A stretch of DNA of 64,000 nt, from NCBI GenBank assembly GCA_032595685.2, contig CP159373.1:1571001-1635000 (forward strand), read 5' to 3'. Below are positions 28,379 through 39,357 of this stretch, piece by piece. Numbering within the stretch: the first letter of the stretch is position 1; each line of letters opens with the position of its first letter. The notes beneath the pieces are model-generated. The model made no database searches. It saw nothing but the letters and a program-made list of their open reading frames with translations, and was not told the DNA's origin. Source of the stretch: Candidatus Electrothrix aestuarii (lineage in GTDB: Bacteria > Desulfobacterota > Desulfobulbia > Desulfobulbales > Desulfobulbaceae). A program made the translations under genes and the position numbers.

Positions 28379-28618
28379 TCAATCCCCTGCCTCTTGCAAC
28401 ACATCGTCCAGCTTCTGATTTTGTGCATTCTGCGCAGCCTGGGATTTTTTGGCCGCATCTAAGGGCTTATTGAGGTACTCAGCAGCCTTGCCTGCAACCT
28501 TATCCGAGGCCTGCTCAACCACTCCAGCCTCCTCTTTTTCTCCTGAACAACCAGCCAGGATCATAAAGGCAACAAGCAAGAATACCCCGGTCATTCCGGT
28601 CAAAAGGCTTTTCTTCAT
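28379..28618 (-). CDS. Small lipoprotein
   Basis: 79 residues from the ATG at 28618, preceded by GGGGAA. Two lysines, a hydrophobic stretch and the lipobox LAGC mark a lipoprotein, followed by an acidic then Ala/Gln/Lys-rich helix that could form a coiled coil (DKVAGKAAEYLNKPLDAAKK). Comparable to small outer-membrane lipoproteins, but no family is recognised. Confidence 0.7.
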   Translation of the reverse strand: MKKSLLTGMTGVFLLVAFMILAGCSGEKEEAGVVEQASDKVAGKAAEYLNKPLDAAKKSQAAQNAQNQKLDDVLQEAGD

Positions 28619-28773
28619 TCCATTTCCCCTGTTAAATTTCATTGATTCTCTTCCTATCTTATTATAATTTTAAAATTATACTATAAGCCATTTCGTCTGT
28701 TCTCTTCAAGAGGAACCTGCCTATTTGCAGCAGACTCTTATGGAACAAAGTATATTTGCTTCAATCAACTCAC

Positions 28774-31026
28774 ATGCATAAACGACTGATTCCGGCATTG
28801 CTCCCTCTTCCTCTTTCCACTGTGTTCCTCCTGCTGTGTAGCCTGTTTGCTTGTATTCCTCCTTGCTCTGCTCAAAAAACGACCCTGCAATCTGCCAGCG
28901 AACTGGATTATCCCCCCTTTGCCTTGGTTCGTCCAGACGGAACAGCTGACGGCTTTTCCGTTGAACTGCTCAGGGCCGTTGCAGAGGCGGCGGACTTCAA
29001 TATTACCATTCCTGTTGGCCCTTGGCATGTTCTGAAACAACAGCTTGCAGAAGGACGGCTGGATGTCCTGCCCCTGGTGGCATATTCCCTGGAGCGAGAC
29101 GAATATTTCGATTTTACAGTTCCATACCTCCAAATGAGCGGAACAGTCTTTGTCCGCAAAGGTGAGACGTCTATTCGCAGCGAGCAAGACCTACGTGATA
29201 AAGAAGTCCTGGTTATGCAGGATGATGCAGCACATGAATATGCTATCCAGAACAATATTTCCCAGAAACTAATCTTGACCTCCTCGTTTGAGGAGGCAAT
29301 GCGCATGCTCTCTGCGGGCAAGCATGACGCCGTCCTATGCCAGTATCTGATGGGCCTGCAGCTGCTCAAGCAACTCAACATAAAAAACATAGTCAGCGTT
29401 TCCACAGAAAAGCAGATGAGCCTGAAACCGGGCAAGGGAAAAGTCTCCGGTTTCACCCAACGATTCTGCATTGCCGTGCCGGAGGGAAGAAAAAAATTAC
29501 TCGCTCAACTGAATGAGGGGTTGGCCATAGTTTTTGCAAACGGAACATACGACCGCCTCTATAAGAAATGGTTCGGCCCCATCCTTCCAGAGATGCCAAT
29601 TCCGGCAGCAGAAGTCATCAAGTCCGCCCTGCTGATTCTTATTCCAGTCTCGCTTCTTTTGGCTCTCCTGGGATTATGGTACCTCAAACGGGAAGTGCAG
29701 AAAAAAACGCACAGCCTGCAAACGGAAATCCGGGAAAGAAAACAGGCAGAAAAGGCCTTGCAAGCCAATGAGCTCATGTTGCGAACAATCCTCGACACCC
29801 TCCCTGTAGGCATATGGCTCACAGACCAGAAAGGAAAAATCCAATACGGCAATCCAGCCGGTCATAGTATTTGGCAGGGAGCGCATTGTGTCGAATTCGA
29901 GGAATATCAAACATGCCGCAGCGAGGCCGATAAATCAGACTCGCCTGCTGATTGGGTTATTCCGTTGATCGTTCAGAACAGACAAAAATCGCATAAAGAA
30001 GAAGTGAAAATTCTCTGTACCGATGGCACCCGGAAAATCATCTCCAACTGGGCTGTTCCGGTTAGAGATGCTGATGAAAAAATTGCAGGCGCAGTCGCCG
30101 TTAACCAGGATATTACGGAACGAATACGAATTGAACAGGAATTGATTGCGGAACGTGACTTCACCAAAAATCTCATAGAAACAGCCCAGACCGTGATTCT
30201 GGTGCTGAACCCGGACGGAGCGATTAACACCTTTAATCCTTATATGGAAAAAATAAGTGGGTATCGCCTTGAGGAGGTACAGGGGAAAGATTGGTTTGCG
30301 ACTTTTCTCCCCGATCAAAACTGGCAGGAAATGCGTAAGATTTTCACAACATCCCTTGTTGATATCCAAACACGCGGTAATGTCGCCCCGATTATCACAA
30401 AAGATGGCAGGCAGCGATATATTGAATGGTATGAGAAGACCCTCAAAGACAGAAACGGTACAGTATTGGGTTTACTTTCGATTGGTCAGGATATTACGGA
30501 AAAGAGAAGTATGCAGAAAAAGCTTGAGGAAATGGCTCTGCACGATGCCCTAACAGGTCTCTATAACAGAAAGGTATTGGAGGAAAAATTAATGGGCGAC
30601 ATTGAATTGGCCCAAAGCAACAAAAAGGAGCTTTCCCTCCTTCAGCTTGATATTGATCATTTTAAACGGATAAATGATAGCCACGGTCATTTGGAAGGCG
30701 ATAATGTGCTCCGTTGGATAGCTGACATCTTAAAACGTTCCATACGCAAAAAAGATTATGCAGCCCGTTACGGGGGCGAAGAGTTTACCATAGTATTACC
30801 GGAAACCTCTGAGCAGCAAGCAGAGGCCTTGGCTGAAAGCCTGCGGGAAAGCATCAATGAGCATGAGGTGGTTACCAAAAAAGGCGAGCGAGTCGAACTC
30901 ACTGTCAGTATTGGCGTGGCCAGCCTGTCAGGACATGTCAAATCGCATCAGGTACTTCTTCTCCATGCTGAGACAGCTCTGTATGCCGCCAAGAGAGGTG
31001 GTCGTAATCAAGTGGGGGTGACCTGA
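28774..31026 (+). CDS. Periplasmic-sensor diguanylate cyclase (SBP_bac_3-PAS-PAS-GGDEF)
   Basis: 750 residues from the ATG at 28774; an in-frame TTG at 28756 is the alternative. Signal peptide, then a type-3 solute-binding domain (about residues 40-265, ELDYPPFALVRPDG), one transmembrane helix (ALLILIPVSLLLALLGLWYL), two PAS domains and a GGDEF domain. The active site is GGEEF with an upstream RKKD inhibitory site, so it should make cyclic-di-GMP with product feedback. It probably senses an amino-acid-like ligand in the periplasm. Confidence 0.9.
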   Translation: MHKRLIPALLPLPLSTVFLLLCSLFACIPPCSAQKTTLQSASELDYPPFALVRPDGTADGFSVELLRAVAEAADFNITIPVGPWHVLKQQLAEGRLDVLPLVAYSLERDEYFDFTVPYLQMSGTVFVRKGETSIRSEQDLRDKEVLVMQDDAAHEYAIQNNISQKLILTSSFEEAMRMLSAGKHDAVLCQYLMGLQLLKQLNIKNIVSVSTEKQMSLKPGKGKVSGFTQRFCIAVPEGRKKLLAQLNEGLAIVFANGTYDRLYKKWFGPILPEMPIPAAEVIKSALLILIPVSLLLALLGLWYLKREVQKKTHSLQTEIRERKQAEKALQANELMLRTILDTLPVGIWLTDQKGKIQYGNPAGHSIWQGAHCVEFEEYQTCRSEADKSDSPADWVIPLIVQNRQKSHKEEVKILCTDGTRKIISNWAVPVRDADEKIAGAVAVNQDITERIRIEQELIAERDFTKNLIETAQTVILVLNPDGAINTFNPYMEKISGYRLEEVQGKDWFATFLPDQNWQEMRKIFTTSLVDIQTRGNVAPIITKDGRQRYIEWYEKTLKDRNGTVLGLLSIGQDITEKRSMQKKLEEMALHDALTGLYNRKVLEEKLMGDIELAQSNKKELSLLQLDIDHFKRINDSHGHLEGDNVLRWIADILKRSIRKKDYAARYGGEEFTIVLPETSEQQAEALAESLRESINEHEVVTKKGERVELTVSIGVASLSGHVKSHQVLLLHAETALYAAKRGGRNQVGVT

Positions 31027-31054
31027 CCACAACCACTCTTTTCCTCTTCTTATC

Positions 31055-32983
31055 TCACCCCCTCTCAGCCAGCTTCTTACTAACTGTGGGAAAAAGACTC
31101 ATATCCGTATGAGGGAGAAAGAGGGCAGCCATGTAATGCTGCATAAATTCCGGGTTCTCAGATAATTCCATATTGGTCATGAGCTGACGCACTGTCAGGC
31201 GTTCCTGAAAACGATTAACATCGGAAAGACTAATCTGGCAGCCCAGCATAGAGGCATTGCCGATATAATAGAAATTATTCCGATCCACATCCGGCAACAG
31301 GCCGATGCAGATGGCTCGCTCCAGGTCAATATAGGCCCCGAAGTTACCCGCCATGATTACCCGATCCAGGTCAGCAAAGGTCAAACCAACGGATTCCAGC
31401 AGGGTCTGATACCCTGCGTACATAGCCCCTTTAGCCCGCATCAGGTTATCCAGGTCCACTTCGGTGATTACGATGTCCTCGCCGATGAGAGAATCACGGG
31501 CCCAGGCCAGGACATACTCCCAGCCGTCCGTTCCCTGCCGCACCCTGGGGGTGTCCAGATTATGGCGAAATTTCCCTTGCTGATCAATCACCCCGCTTTC
31601 CAGCAGCTCTGCCACAATGGCAATCAGGCCGGACCCGCAGATCCCGGAAGGCTTGATACGATCAATGGTCACGATCATGGGATCAAAGGTCTCTGGGTGA
31701 ATTTGAAAATTCTCAATAGCCCCACTGGAGGCCCGCATTCCGTAGCGGATGCCACCGCCTTCAAAGGCGGGTCCGGCAGAACAGGCCGCGCAGACCATCC
31801 AGTCCTGATTCCCCACCACGATCTCGCCATTAGTGCCGATGTCGATGAACAGACTCACCTTCTCGGACTTGGCCATCTGACAGGCATGGACCCCGGCCAC
31901 GATATCGCCACCCACATAAGAGGCAATACAGGGGTAAAGAAAGAGGCGCATGGAGGGATGGGCATGGATGCCCAGGTCTGCCGCCTTGGTCAGAGGAAAA
32001 CGGCTGATACTGGGGACGTACGGGGCCTCTCGGAGATATTTCGGGTCCAAGCCCAGCAGGAGATGGGACATGACTGTGTTGCCTGCTGCCATCATATAGG
32101 CAATATCTGCCGGAGAAATAACCAGCTCACGACAGATATCCTCAATGATTGTATTGATGGTCCCGACCACCTTATCCTGGAGGGCCCTCTGGCCGCTGGG
32201 TCGTTTGGCATAGACTATGCGCGAGATGACATCCTCACCGCAGCTGATCTGACCATTATAGCCAGAAGACTCGGCCAGAATCTCTCCGTTGGTCAGATCT
32301 ACCAGAACCCCGGAACAGGTGGTGGTGCCGATATCCACGGCCAGCCCGTAGAGTTTGGCCGTGGTATTACCTGCCTCCACATCAATGATGCGGAAACCGC
32401 CCTGGTTGCGCCGAAGCAGGAGCAGGGTGATCTTCCAGTCCGACTCACGCAGCACAGCAGGGAGATATTTAATCAGCTCCGGGTGATCATAGGAGGGATC
32501 TCCCTCATGATCGGGATAGGCCTGCTTAATTCCCCGCATCACCCGGTCCATATCAGAGATATTATCTTCCAGGGTAGGCGGAGCAAGCTCCAGATAGAGC
32601 TTGCTGACCGGCGGCTCAACCTCCCAGCTCCCGATCAAGCTGTCCAGGGCCTTGGCCGAGATGGTGCGGGTGGTCTTGGGTTTGCGCTTCAGGGCCTTGC
32701 CGCTCTTGCTGGTCATCTCGGGAATGGTGACTTCCAGGTCCGATTCCACTGAGGACAGACAGGCCAGGCGATATCCCTGGTCCCAGTCCTCCTGCTTCAG
32801 GTTCGCCTTATCCGAACGCACCTCTCCCTTATTCACAATCACCTTGCATTTGCCGCAGATGCCGTCCCCGCCGCAATAGGCATGGATATAGACACCTGCC
32901 TGGGCAGCAGCATTGAGGAGGTTTTCTCCCTTATCAACAGTCGCGGTGATGTTATCCGGCAGGAAGGTAATGGTGTGCTTCAT
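31055..32983 (-). CDS. Ferredoxin-ASKHA corrinoid activator (RACo-like)
   Basis: Start placed at ATG 32983 (MKHTITFLPDN), 642 residues; the longer frame begins with an unlikely hydrophobic leader. N-terminal 2Fe-2S ferredoxin domain with C37, C43, C46 (CGGDGICGKC) and C75, a linker, and a C-terminal ASKHA ATPase domain with DIGTTTCSG and DIGTNGEI phosphate loops. RACo-type proteins use ATP to reduce inactive Co(II) corrinoids of methyltransferase systems such as the Wood-Ljungdahl corrinoid Fe-S protein. The partner is not in the window. Confidence 0.88.
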   Translation of the reverse strand: MKHTITFLPDNITATVDKGENLLNAAAQAGVYIHAYCGGDGICGKCKVIVNKGEVRSDKANLKQEDWDQGYRLACLSSVESDLEVTIPEMTSKSGKALKRKPKTTRTISAKALDSLIGSWEVEPPVSKLYLELAPPTLEDNISDMDRVMRGIKQAYPDHEGDPSYDHPELIKYLPAVLRESDWKITLLLLRRNQGGFRIIDVEAGNTTAKLYGLAVDIGTTTCSGVLVDLTNGEILAESSGYNGQISCGEDVISRIVYAKRPSGQRALQDKVVGTINTIIEDICRELVISPADIAYMMAAGNTVMSHLLLGLDPKYLREAPYVPSISRFPLTKAADLGIHAHPSMRLFLYPCIASYVGGDIVAGVHACQMAKSEKVSLFIDIGTNGEIVVGNQDWMVCAACSAGPAFEGGGIRYGMRASSGAIENFQIHPETFDPMIVTIDRIKPSGICGSGLIAIVAELLESGVIDQQGKFRHNLDTPRVRQGTDGWEYVLAWARDSLIGEDIVITEVDLDNLMRAKGAMYAGYQTLLESVGLTFADLDRVIMAGNFGAYIDLERAICIGLLPDVDRNNFYYIGNASMLGCQISLSDVNRFQERLTVRQLMTNMELSENPEFMQHYMAALFLPHTDMSLFPTVSKKLAERG

Positions 32984-33294
32984 AAAGGGCTCCGTTCGGG
33001 GCAGAAAGATTGATGAGGTTATGATGTATGCCAAAATTGTACATATAGCATACCACAAGAGGTTAAGCAACAAGACGAAGCGGGCAGCTCACCGCAGAAT
33101 GAACAGGAAATCCTTCCTCCTGCTAATTGCAGGAGGCATAAAAATACTGTATGCTGCCTGCGCGTAACTTCCTGTTACTTTTTACCTGTCTTCCCTCGTT
33201 ATATCCTGGGCCTCGAAAGAGGACAACCCTGTACATAATTCAGCAGGGAACAACAAGCAATCTTCAAACTTCAAACTTCAACAGAGAGACCATC

Positions 33295-33477
33295 ATGCCC
33301 TATGTAAGTATTCGCGTTGCAGGCAAGCTGAGCAGAGAACAAAAAAAGAACATCGCCAAAGGCGTCACCGAGGTTATTGCCAAGGAGGCCAATAAACCTG
33401 AATCCTCGGTTCTCATCTTTATTGATGAAGAACAGCGGGAAAACATCGCCAAAGGCGGAAAATTGCTGGATGAGTAG
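33295..33477 (+). CDS. 4-oxalocrotonate tautomerase family protein
   Basis: 60 residues, start at ATG 33295 because the family uses the Pro directly after Met as catalytic base (MPYVSIRVAG). An upstream in-frame ATG at 33151 would bury this proline. The rest (KLSREQKKNIAKGVTEVIAKE) matches the small tautomerase fold that assembles as hexamers. Substrate unknown. Just upstream of ligA on the same strand. Confidence 0.88.
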   Translation: MPYVSIRVAGKLSREQKKNIAKGVTEVIAKEANKPESSVLIFIDEEQRENIAKGGKLLDE

Positions 33478-35601
<2,124 letters not shown>

Positions 35602-35613
35602 TAAATCTGCTTA

Positions 35614-35664
35614 AGTGCAACGAAAGCGGACGCGCCTCCTTGACTCGTCTGGTTTCGTTGCACT
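35614..35664. repeat. Inverted repeat after ligA, part of a dispersed motif family
   Basis: A 12-bp perfect inverted repeat (agtgcaacgaaa / tttcgttgcact, 27-nt spacer) follows ligA. The right arm continues into caacccgacctacg, related to 8486-8518, and a second short palindrome ctacg-tta-cgtag lies at 35673-35686. It may also end ligA transcription. Confidence 0.5.
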
Positions 35665-35698
35665 CAACCCGACCTACGTTACGTAGCGAGGTGATTTA

Positions 35699-36181
35699 AT
35701 GAAGAGTTGTCTTGTAGCGTTACTTGTTGTATTCACAGCAGGTTGTTCTCATGTAGTGAATATTGAACGTGTTAAATTATCTCATACTACAGAGTCAAGT
35801 GTCTTTCTTGAGATAGAAACGAATGAAGATTTGGAGAAATTTGTTGATTCCTATTGGGCCTACAAGCCCTTTCTTGTGTACCGGATAGATTCAAAGAAAG
35901 ATCTAATACATTATTCAAAGGTGACCCCTGATGACTTGCTAGAGATATTTCCTTTTAGCGCACAAAGCGAAACTTTTTTCGACGTTGAAGGTAAGTATAA
36001 AACGATCTGGGAAATACCCAAGAGAAAAAATATAAACGTTATTAACAAGAGAGAGGACTTTTATGATATTAGAAAAATAGAAGTTCCTGTGATTACCATA
36101 ATGATTTATGGAGCTACAATGGGAGGAGGTCATTTAATATCTTCACCTAAAAGTTTTGTACTAATAGACAGCAAAGAATAA
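35699..36181 (+). CDS. Lipoprotein, unknown function
   Basis: 160 residues with AGGTG upstream. A short signal and the lipobox FTAGC predict lipidation at Cys16. The mature part is a mix of acidic strands with no recognised fold and ends with a Gly-rich hydrophobic segment (VITIMIYGATMGGGHLIS). Base composition is richer in A+T than ligA next door, which fits transfer. Begins the accessory stretch 35.6-39.8 kb. Confidence 0.65.
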   Translation: MKSCLVALLVVFTAGCSHVVNIERVKLSHTTESSVFLEIETNEDLEKFVDSYWAYKPFLVYRIDSKKDLIHYSKVTPDDLLEIFPFSAQSETFFDVEGKYKTIWEIPKRKNINVINKREDFYDIRKIEVPVITIMIYGATMGGGHLISSPKSFVLIDSKE

Positions 36182-36232
36182 AATGCAACCGTCTATAATT
36201 AGCAGGCTACCTCGTCAATATATTGCCCCCCG

Positions 36233-36407
36233 CTGTAACGGGAGAAACCCTTCCCGAAGCGGCAGAAATCCCCCTGAAGCAGGAGAAAGGGGGTCTGGAG
36301 CAGGCAGAACCCATAAGGGGAAAGAAGTCGTTCTGTAGCGGGAGAAAACGGTTCCACAGCACTGCAACGCCATTTTCTCCCCCTGCACCCGCTCATCATC
36401 CGGGAAA
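36233..36407 (-). repeat. Dispersed element of 21-bp tandem units (copy 2)
   Basis: Read on the minus strand it begins with gatgagcgggtgcaggggga, as at 8550-8570, and goes through several 21-bp units (for example cttcgggaagggtttctccc) in the same order as copy 1. The middle units have diverged and shifted in length. The two copies lie in different contexts 27.7 kb apart. Confidence 0.8.
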
Positions 36408-36438
36408 TCCTTCCCACAACCCAATTCAGGAGGACACC

Positions 36439-36546
36439 ATGCCAGCACCGTATCATTCCATCGAAGACCGCCTGAACCGCTACCAAACCGGCCTCACCAA
36501 TGCCCGCGATGTCCCGGAACTGCTAGAGATGCTTGATCGCGGATAG
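36439..36546 (+). pseudogene. N-terminal fragment of a truncated gene
   Basis: A good ribosome binding site (AGGAGG) and an ATG start a 35-codon frame: MPAPYHSIEDRLNRYQTGLT and on to a TAG. The protein-like start and strong translation signals, followed directly by repeat DNA, suggest the 5' end of a longer gene cut off here. I cannot name the parent family with confidence. Confidence 0.5.
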
Positions 36547-36612
36547 CTTTTTGCCTGATTCCAAAGCTCCGGTTTGGGAACTGCTTTTTCGGGAAGCTCT
36601 GCTTCATTCTCC

Positions 36613-36656
36613 GAAGCTGGAGCTTCTGTATTCAAGATGCCCAGGCAGAGCCTGGG
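36613..36656. repeat. Two adjacent short palindromes of an intergenic repeat
   Basis: gaagct-gg-agcttc (36613-36626) and cccaggc-aga-gcctggg (36640-36656) lie in a stretch of the 'gttcccaagctggagctt ... cccaggcagagcctggg' type common between genes in many bacteria. It separates the truncated gene from the RhuM gene. Confidence 0.5.
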
Positions 36657-36703
36657 TACCAGTAAAAAGAAAGTGGATAATTCACCGCACAGGTCAATTT
36701 TTT

Positions 36704-37750
36704 ATGGATGCAAAAAAAGGACAGCAGCTGATTCGCAACAGCACGGCAGAGTTTTTGATCTTTACCACCCAAGCAGGCGAGCAAAGCATTGAGGCCCGGT
36801 ATGAAGATGAAACAATCTGGCTCTCACAAAAATTGATGGCTCAACTTTTTGATGTGGATGTGCGAACCATAAACGAACATCTTGTAAACATATATAATCA
36901 AAAAGAATTGATCCGCCAGGCAACTATCCGGAAATTCCGGATAGTTCAAACGGAAGGCAAGCGAGAAGTAACCAGGCAAATTGATTATTACAACCTGGAT
37001 GCCATTATTTCAGTGGGTTACCGTGTAAACTCAGTTCGTGCAACACAATTCCGGCAATGGGCCACCCAGGTGCTGAAAGAATTTGCCGTCAAAGGCTATG
37101 TGTTGGATAAAAAGCGGATGGAAAACGGAGCGTTCCTCGGAGAAGATTACTTTGAGCACCTGCTTGAAGAAATCCGGGAAATCCGACTCAGCGAACGTCG
37201 TTTCTATCAGAAAATCACCGATATTTACACCACCAGCATAGATTACAATAAAAACGCTCCGACCACCAAAACGTTCTTTGCTAAAGTCCAGAATAAACTG
37301 CATTATGCTATTCACGGCAACACAGCAGCTGAACTGATCATGCGGCGAGCTGATAGCAGCAAGGCCAATATGGGATTAACCACATGGGAAAAAGCTCCGA
37401 ACGGCAAAATTGTACAAACAGATGTCTCAGTGGCCAAAAACTATTTGTCAGTTGAAGAACTGCAATCATTGGGGCGCATCGTCAATGCCTATTTGGACTT
37501 GGCCGAAGAGCGGGCACGGCGAAAAATCCCCATGACTATGGAAGACTGGGCTAAACGATTGGATATGTTTCTGGAGTTTGACGACCGTAAAATTCTACAG
37601 AATGCTGGTAAGGTGACAGCAAAACTGGCTCGAAAACATGCCGTGTGTGAATTTGAAAAATATCGAATTGTTCAGGACCGATTTTTTGAGAGCGACTTTG
37701 ATCGGATGGTCAAGCAGCTGGACCCAAAAGACGTGGGTGAAGAAGAGTAA
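36704..37750 (+). CDS. RhuM family protein
   Basis: Start set at ATG 36704, 348 residues; sequence before this is repeat DNA. Typical RhuM features: IWLSQKLMAQLFDVDVRTIN, an HTH-like N-terminus, YYNLDAIISVGYRVNS, then FRQWATQVLKEFAVKGY and a long helical C-terminus (KVQNKLHYAIHG). RhuM proteins are common in mobile and pathogenicity islands. Some look like ORF6N/Bro-type DNA-binding proteins, but no activity is firmly established. Weak ribosome binding site. Confidence 0.87.
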   Translation: MDAKKGQQLIRNSTAEFLIFTTQAGEQSIEARYEDETIWLSQKLMAQLFDVDVRTINEHLVNIYNQKELIRQATIRKFRIVQTEGKREVTRQIDYYNLDAIISVGYRVNSVRATQFRQWATQVLKEFAVKGYVLDKKRMENGAFLGEDYFEHLLEEIREIRLSERRFYQKITDIYTTSIDYNKNAPTTKTFFAKVQNKLHYAIHGNTAAELIMRRADSSKANMGLTTWEKAPNGKIVQTDVSVAKNYLSVEELQSLGRIVNAYLDLAEERARRKIPMTMEDWAKRLDMFLEFDDRKILQNAGKVTAKLARKHAVCEFEKYRIVQDRFFESDFDRMVKQLDPKDVGEEE

Positions 37751-37861
37751 TATTGGAGCACCTCAACAACCCTGATTTTAATTCCGTCGAATTCGAGGGA
37801 ATTAACAAACAAGCCGGGTTGAACCAGTAAATCGAACCCACAGGAGCACGATACAGAATCA

Positions 37862-38671
37862 ATGACTGATCAAGGCGAAGTCTTAATTGCTCTTCTCAAT
37901 AATAAAAGCGATTTCAAGATTGTGCGCGCCCGAAACTGGTATCGGATCCCTATAAGCAGTGCGCATAAATGGTTGAAGAATCGTTGGCCACCGCAGTGGA
38001 TAGCTTTCTATCAAACCAAAATATTCGGGCCGGAAGCCTACTCAATCAATTATTACACGAAAGTCATTCAAGTTCGCAAAGTCTATAGGCAACAACTTTT
38101 TCCCAGTGAGCTGCCTAACCGCAAAAGCAACCGGCAATATTATCAGCTCATCCTGAACCCGTTGCAGAAATTACCAAAACCAATACTCAGTCAGCGACGC
38201 CGCAGAATAATTTTTATCCCGACAACATGGTATAAATTTATCCATGCTTCTGAAATTAATGATCTGTACGACGACAGCCCGTTGGAAGACAGTCTGTGGG
38301 CGGAATTAAAACGCCGCAAAATTCCTGCTGAACGACAGGAGTTTGTAAAGGTTGATAATCAGAACTATGCCTTAGATTTCGCTGTCTATTGCTCCAAAGC
38401 AAAAATTGATATCGAAACTGACGGTGACAGCTGGCACACAAACAGAACCGCTGAGGATAACCGTCGGAACAATGCCTTGCAAGCGGCAGGCTGGAAAGTA
38501 CTACGATTTACAACTCAGCAGGTTCAGGAAAAAATGGAGAGCTATTGTATCCGCAATATCACGGAAACCATCAATAATGCTGGGGGAGTGGATGAAGGTA
38601 AGATGGTTGCACGAAAAATCAACCCAAAAGCAAACGGTGCGCATCAGTTATCACTGTTCGACTGTTTTTAA
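37862..38671 (+). CDS. DUF559 / Vsr-like PD-(D/E)xK nuclease-domain protein
   Basis: 269 residues. The C-terminal 120 residues show the restriction-endonuclease-like pattern of DUF559: a Glu in WAELKRRKIPAERQEF, D172 in YALDFAVYC and KIDIETDGDSWH near 181-192, then the closing strand GWKVLRFTTQQV. The N-terminal 130 residues are basic (QRRRRIIFIP) and unassigned; they could bind nucleic acid. Sits 110 nt after rhuM in accessory DNA, so a defence or mobile-element role is plausible but unproven. Confidence 0.72.
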   Translation: MTDQGEVLIALLNNKSDFKIVRARNWYRIPISSAHKWLKNRWPPQWIAFYQTKIFGPEAYSINYYTKVIQVRKVYRQQLFPSELPNRKSNRQYYQLILNPLQKLPKPILSQRRRRIIFIPTTWYKFIHASEINDLYDDSPLEDSLWAELKRRKIPAERQEFVKVDNQNYALDFAVYCSKAKIDIETDGDSWHTNRTAEDNRRNNALQAAGWKVLRFTTQQVQEKMESYCIRNITETINNAGGVDEGKMVARKINPKANGAHQLSLFDCF

Positions 38672-38888
38672 ACCCGCCTTCACTCTTTCGCCTGATTCCC
38701 GGCGAGCTGAGCTGGAGTATCTTGTTGGTCTTCTTTTTTTGTCTTCATAACTGCCGCGATTAGCCGAGATAGAGCTTCAGGATAATAATAGGGGACGTGC
38801 CGTGCCGCCAATCATTTTCACAATCCCTGGAAACCTTGGGAGAACTCCATGTTGACAGACCCGCCCCATAACGGAGGTTCATCACATC

Positions 38889-39053
38889 ATGCCTAATTCA
38901 CTTTTGTTGAGCGGCTGCGCCACGTCTACCACCTTACGAGTGCTGGATGCAAAGACAAAACAGCCCATTGAGGGAGCGGTGGTCTTGGCCGAATGGACCG
39001 CAGGTAGAGGTTTACCTGGGCTCAGCAATACCGTCACAACTCAAGTGGGTTAG
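38889..39053 (+). pseudogene. Truncated lipoprotein gene
   Basis: GGAGGT precedes an ATG and a 54-codon frame: MPNSLLLSGCATSTTLRVLD, then AKTKQPIEGAVVLAEW and a stop. LLSGC is a lipobox and the following segment resembles the first strands of a carboxypeptidase-regulatory-like domain, which normally continues much further. It is therefore most likely a gene remnant, though a very small lipoprotein is possible. The rest of 38672-39128 shows no other gene. Confidence 0.5.
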
Positions 39054-39065
39054 TTACTTTAGAGT

Positions 39066-39086
39066 GCCCTGATTTTGAATCAGGGC
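39066..39086 (+). terminator. Hairpin after the truncated lipoprotein
   Basis: A 9-bp perfect stem (gccctgatt / aatcagggc, 3-nt loop) 12 nt after the stop codon, followed by a weakly T-rich tract. Probably its original terminator. Confidence 0.5.
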
Positions 39087-39128
39087 AACTTTCCTCTCTT
39101 TACTTCACACAAAAAAAGAACTATATTA

Positions 39129-39157
39129 TGTGTAACTTTTATATGGAGGTTTACACA
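39129..39157. promoter_or_regulatory. Candidate VapBC autoregulatory operator
   Basis: tgtgtaa and ttacaca form a perfect 7-bp inverted repeat around the GGAGG ribosome binding site, ending on the start codon of the antitoxin gene. A TATATT -10-like element lies just before it (39123-39128). Binding here would block both transcription and translation. Confidence 0.4.
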
Positions 39158-39357
39158 TGGCTACGAATCTCGCTATAGACGATTGGCTTATTGAAGAAGC
39201 AAAGGCCCTTGGCAAGCACCGCACTAAAAAAGGGGCTGTAATAGAGGCGCTACAGGAATATATCCAGAAAAGACGGCAAATGAAAGTAATGAGTATCTTC
39301 AATACTATAGAGTACGAGCAAGACTATGACTACAAAAAACAAAGGCTCGAAAAATGA
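39157..39357 (+). CDS. vapB: VapB-type antitoxin
   Basis: 66 residues, GGAGG ribosome binding site. N-terminal ribbon-helix-helix-like segment (ATNLAIDDWLIEEAKALG) and a charged C-terminal tail that would wrap the toxin (YEQDYDYKKQRLEK). Its TGA overlaps the toxin ATG by 4 nt. This size and arrangement fit a type II antitoxin. Confidence 0.85.
   Translation: MATNLAIDDWLIEEAKALGKHRTKKGAVIEALQEYIQKRRQMKVMSIFNTIEYEQDYDYKKQRLEK

Noticed and set aside
33151-33294. Longer, signal-peptide-like start for the tautomerase
   Set aside because: It would place residues before the proline that must be N-terminal for catalysis, and the internal ATG has its own acceptable ribosome binding site.
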